Source of the DNA: JAKLQR01 sp963753165 | Lineage (GTDB): Bacteria; Nitrospirota; Thermodesulfovibrionia; Thermodesulfovibrionales; SM23-35 | Length of the DNA stretch: 64,000 bases | Reading direction: 5' to 3' | Assembly: GCA_963753165.1 (NCBI GenBank) | Contig: CAVWBP010000024.1 | Location: forward strand, 62,001 to 126,000 | In this document: in pieces, positions 61,256-64,000 of the stretch | Position numbering within the stretch: the first letter of the stretch is position 1 | Layout: each line of letters starts with the position of its first letter | Notes under the pieces: model-generated | Databases searched by the model: none | Seen by the model: only the letters and a program-made list of their open reading frames with translations | Told to the model about the DNA's origin: nothing | Translations under genes and position numbers: made by a program

Positions 61256-61587
61256 TCAAAAATCTTAACAAAGAGCAGTTTCTTTTTGCAAGGGATGAAG
61301 CACGGAACTTGCCGGATTCCCGGTTAATTTCGGAATATTAACAAGCCTACCCCATATTCCTCACAAATTCCCGGATGAATAGGGAGGATATCCCGAAAGC
61401 CTTCGGGACTCATTCTCACCCTGAAACCTGTTGAGACCATGAATGCCCGGTTTTTGCACTGAGAACGCAGGGATATTTTTTAGCATATGATTAATATTTA
61501 TTGGGGGTTGTAATTTCGACTGGAGTTGGTTTAATCTTTCATATCTCATATTGTTAGTTTATCCGTAAGTTTCAACCGGAGTTTTTT
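61256..61587. other. Divergent intergenic region with family D repeat
   Basis: About 330 bases between the cell-shape cluster and rdgB. ATCCCGAAAGCCTTCGGGAC at about 61391 is a near match of the unit at 20278, followed by CATTCTCACCCTGAA. The remainder (61480-61570) is AT-rich and may hold the promoters of both flanking genes. No gene seen. Confidence 0.5.
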
Positions 61588-62205
61588 ATGGAAATAGTCC
61601 TTGCTACGAAAAACAAGAAAAAGGTCGAGGAGATAAGAAGAATCACCGGGGGGACCGGGATCAAAATCCTGACCATGGATGATTTCCCCGGATGTCCGGA
61701 GGCCGAGGAGGATGGCGACACCTTCGAGGAGAATGCGGTCAAAAAAGCCGTTGCGGTCGCAAAATATACCGGAAAAACTGCCCTTGCCGATGATTCAGGC
61801 CTTGAAGTCGACGCATTAGGGGGCGAACCGGGAACCAGGTCCGCACGGTACTCAGGAGAGGGTGCGGACGACAAAAGTAACGTCGGGAAATTGCTTTATG
61901 CAATGAGGGCTTTTCATGAAGGGGAAAGGAGAGGGCGTTTCGTCTGCTGTATCGCCCTTGCATCGCCTGACGGGGAGATACGGACATTTTTTGGGCATGC
62001 AGAGGGCACCATAGGGAACGCGCCAAAGGGGTCGCATGGATTCGGGTACGACCCGGTCTTTTATCCCGTTGGGTTCCCCCGAACGTTCGCAGAAATGAGT
62101 AACGGGGAAAAAGATGCCCTGAGCCACCGGGGGAAAGGCACTGGAAGAGTTAAAAAAGCATTTAAAATCAATTTGTTAATATATCTCTTGCTAATCTTAA
62201 TTTGA
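61588..62205 (+). CDS. rdgB: Non-canonical purine NTP pyrophosphatase (RdgB/HAM1)
   Basis: Removes dITP/XTP from the nucleotide pool. VLATKNKKKVEEIRRITGG at the start, TFEENAVKKAVAVAKYTGKT, LADDSGLEVDALGGEPGTRS, FGYDPVFYPVG and MSNGEKDALSHRGK are the HAM1 landmarks. The GGAG of CCGGAGTTTTTT precedes the ATG. The C-terminus has an unusual hydrophobic tail (KINLLIYLLLILI) beyond the normal end, which could be an in-frame read of the following AT-rich DNA. Confidence 0.93.
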   Translation: MEIVLATKNKKKVEEIRRITGGTGIKILTMDDFPGCPEAEEDGDTFEENAVKKAVAVAKYTGKTALADDSGLEVDALGGEPGTRSARYSGEGADDKSNVGKLLYAMRAFHEGERRGRFVCCIALASPDGEIRTFFGHAEGTIGNAPKGSHGFGYDPVFYPVGFPRTFAEMSNGEKDALSHRGKGTGRVKKAFKINLLIYLLLILI

Positions 62206-62426
62206 TTAATAAGGAATTCTTATCGTTCTATGAGAAATATGAATTTGACTTAAACAGAGAGGGTGCATATAGTTATATGTCTGTATTTTTATTTTTTAAG
62301 TTCTGCCACGTAATTTTTTAGTTTACGAAACAAGCACATTGCTTATGGGAATGTGTTTTGTTTTGACTAATTTGTTGTTTTAGCCGTTTTTTAATTTTCA
62401 TCAAAAAATTCAACGGGGGTACAACT
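62206..62426 (+). other. AT-rich region with the adk promoter
   Basis: About 220 bases, with no gene. TTGACT (62245-62250), 17 bases and TATAGT (62268-62273) form a near-consensus promoter, predicting a leader of about 147 bases before adk. In it CAAGCACATT and AATGTGTTTTG are partly inverted, a possible hairpin. Confidence 0.5.
62245..62273 (+). promoter_or_regulatory. Promoter of adk-sat
   Basis: TTGACT-17-TATAGT, close to sigma-70 consensus, in an otherwise AT-rich gap. It would drive adk and, 49 bases after adk, sat. Confidence 0.5.
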
Positions 62427-63074
62427 ATGAGAATTGTGTTGCTTGGCGCACCAGGTGCTGGAAAAGGGACTCAGGCAAAGAAATTGATCGAGAAATATGG
62501 CATGCCGCAGATTTCGACAGGGGATCTTTTAAGGGCAGCGGTTTCCGCAGGCACTTCCCTCGGCAAAGAGGCAAAGTCATACATGGACAAAGGCGAACTT
62601 GTTCCCGACAGTGTTGTCTTGGGTATGGTCGGGGAGAGGCTCAAACAGGATGATTGCAAAAAAGGTTATATCCTCGACGGATTTCCGAGAAATACCGCCC
62701 AGGCGGAAGCACTCGACAAAATGCTCGATTCGCTCAATATGTCGCTCTCAGGAGCGCTCAGTGTTGATGTGCCTTTTGAAGATTTAATGAAGAGACTGAC
62801 CGGAAGAAGAACCTGCAAATCATGCGGTCAGATGTACAATATTTATTTCGGCCCGCCCAAGAAGGAAGGAGCCTGCGATAAATGCAGCGGCGACCTGTTC
62901 CAGAGGGATGACGACAAGGAAGCTACCATTAAAAAGAGGCTTGAAGTGTACACTGCCCAGACAGAACCGCTGATCGGATATTACAAGAATAAAGGAATCC
63001 TGAAGTCGGTTTCCGGTACCGGCAGCATCGACGAGATATTCAAGAAAGTCTGTGAGACATTAGGTCTTCAGTAA
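62427..63074 (+). CDS. adk: Adenylate kinase (zinc lid)
   Basis: AMP + ATP = 2 ADP. P-loop LLGAPGAGKGTQAKKL, the AMP site MPQISTGDLLRAAVSAGTSL, GYILDGFPRNTAQAEAL and a long LID with two Cys pairs (TCKSCGQMYN; ACDKCSGDLF), so a zinc-binding form. 215 residues. It directly precedes sat: in sulfate activation ATP sulfurylase and AMP recycling belong together, because APS reduction releases AMP. Confidence 0.96.
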   Translation: MRIVLLGAPGAGKGTQAKKLIEKYGMPQISTGDLLRAAVSAGTSLGKEAKSYMDKGELVPDSVVLGMVGERLKQDDCKKGYILDGFPRNTAQAEALDKMLDSLNMSLSGALSVDVPFEDLMKRLTGRRTCKSCGQMYNIYFGPPKKEGACDKCSGDLFQRDDDKEATIKKRLEVYTAQTEPLIGYYKNKGILKSVSGTGSIDEIFKKVCETLGLQ

Positions 63075-63123
63075 ATAAAAAATTCAAGCTTTGTCTTGAA
63101 AATATAACAAAGGAGGAAATAGT

Positions 63124-64000
63124 CATGGCTTTAGTAAATCCACATGGAAAAGAGAAGAAACTGAATCCCCTCTTGCTGACAGGGGCAGAACTGGAAGCAG
63201 AGAAGAAAGAAAGCAGCAGGACTGAAAAAGATCAATATCGGCTCACGTGAAACCGGTGACCTTATCATGATGGGTATCGGCGGTTTCACCCCGCTCACCG
63301 GGTTTATGACAAAGGCTGACTGGAAGGGCGTCTGCGCAGATATGAAGATGGCCGACGGCCGTTCTGGCCGATCCCGATTACTGTTTCCGCTCAAAGGCCG
63401 ATGCCGACAGCATTAAGGAAGGTGAGGAGATTGCACTTTTCTCAACGGAATTCAACGAGATCATGGCGACAATGAAAGTCTATGAGAAGTACACCATCGA
63501 CAAGGCATATGAGTGCAAGGAGGTTTATAAGACTACCGATGTTGAGCACCCCGGCGTCAAGATGGTTATGGATCAGCCCGAAGTGAACCTCGCCGGACCG
63601 GTAAAGGTCCTGAGCGAAGGCACCTTCCCGACAGAGTATCCCGGTCTTTATCAGCGTCCTGCCGAGACCAGAAAGTCATTCGATGGAAAAAGGCTGGAGC
63701 CGTGTTGCCGCATTCCAGACCAGAAACCCGATGCACCGTTCACACGAATTCCTCGCCAAGATTGCGGTAGAAGTATGCGACGGCGTTTACATCCACATGC
63801 TCCTCGGCAAACTGAAACCGGGCGATATTCCGTCGGATGTCCGCCAGAAATGTATCGACGTGCTCGTTGAGAAATACTTTGTCAAGAATACCGTTCAGGT
63901 AGGCGGATATCCGCTTGACATGAGATATGCAGGCCCGAGAGAGGCCCTTCTGCACGCAGTATTCAGGCAGAACTACGGCTGCAGCCATCTTATCGTCGGC
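63124..64000 (+). pseudogene. sat: ATP sulfurylase, four frameshifts, cut by the window end
   Basis: Sat activates sulfate to APS. ALVNPHGKEKKLNPLLLTGA opens it after AAAGGAGGAAATAGTC. Only short open pieces exist, but with four single-base corrections a continuous conserved protein appears: an extra base near 63207-63211 (before KINIGSRETGDLIMMGIGGF), a missing T near 63362 (RFWPIPITVS), a missing T near 63390 (KADADSIKEGEEI), and an extra A in the 63687-63691 run (then NPMHRSHEFLAKIAVEVCDG, with the nucleotide-binding HRSHE). No in-frame stops remain, pointing to indel errors or a very recent lesion. The end beyond 64000 is missing. Confidence 0.8.

Noticed and set aside
1..64000. CRISPR array
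   Set aside because: The repeats present are palindromic and dispersed, not regularly spaced direct repeats with unique spacers, and no cas gene is seen.

Overview
The window looks like a draft chromosome segment of a Gram-negative, roughly 50% GC bacterium. The best guess is Nitrospirota (Thermodesulfovibrio-like) or a related deep lineage. The basis is a DprA-TopA-MobB-like row, a CcsA-HemA-HemC haem operon, adk followed directly by an ATP sulfurylase gene (sat) of the sulfate-reducer type, a type IV pilin/PilY1 locus, and several families of dispersed palindromic repeats. The taxonomic call is inference; no rRNA is present.

Layout. 0.2-10.3 kb (+): a minor-pilin operon with a large Cys-rich PilY1-like tip protein, GspH/FimT, PilV, PilW and PilX pseudopilins and a lipoprotein, then a second GspH paralogue with its own promoter. 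PilY1, PilV and PilW are broken by many single-base shifts. 10.3-13.6 kb (-): a HicAB toxin-antitoxin pair and a fur-feoB iron operon with a perfect 29-bp operator. 13.8-19 kb (+): argG, dprA, topA and a MobB-like P-loop protein. 19-20 kb (-): a PilZ-receiver fusion and a broken cupin-like gene. 20.5-23.8 kb (+): a small CxLGCF protein, ccsA, hemA and hemC. 23.8-27.3 kb (-): rpsB-tsf-pyrH-frr, a small ORF and a lysine-rich DksA/TraR protein. 27.5-33.1 kb (+): purB-purL. 33.2-36 kb (-): xseA, xseB and a radical SAM HhH protein. 36.2-37.9 kb (-): small secreted proteins, a ParE/RelE remnant and a small ORF. 37.9-51.6 kb: an export island with a divergent ABC exporter (MFP-permease-ATPase), tetR, an RND adaptor and pump, TolC, and MacA-MacB. 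51.7-54.4 kb: a HigBA pair, an orphan ribbon-helix-helix antitoxin and an IS110/IS1111-type element with a candidate bridge RNA. 54.5-61.3 kb (-): tRNA-Met and the cell-shape cluster RDD-mreB-mreC-mreD-mrdA-cysM-rodA. 61.6-64 kb (+): rdgB, adk and sat (truncated by the window end).

Two features dominate. First, GC-rich palindromic repeats (core CCCCTTGCCAAGGGG) lie not only between genes but also inside hemC and, three times, inside purL, where they are translated as Pro/Gly-rich insertions without breaking the frame. A second repeat family also lies inside purL. This resembles protein-coding palindromic elements such as those of Rickettsia. Second, single-base frameshifts are frequent: pilY1, pilV, pilW, the cupin gene, purL, the radical SAM gene, xseA, tolC, higB and four in sat. 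The shifted frames continue a conserved protein, so most are probably consensus errors or very recent mutations. They create a false TolC-MacA fusion.

Several promoters are readable (fur, tetR, cysM, adk and the second gspH). For tetR and cysM the -10 box lies so close to the start codon that the mRNA should be leaderless or nearly so.
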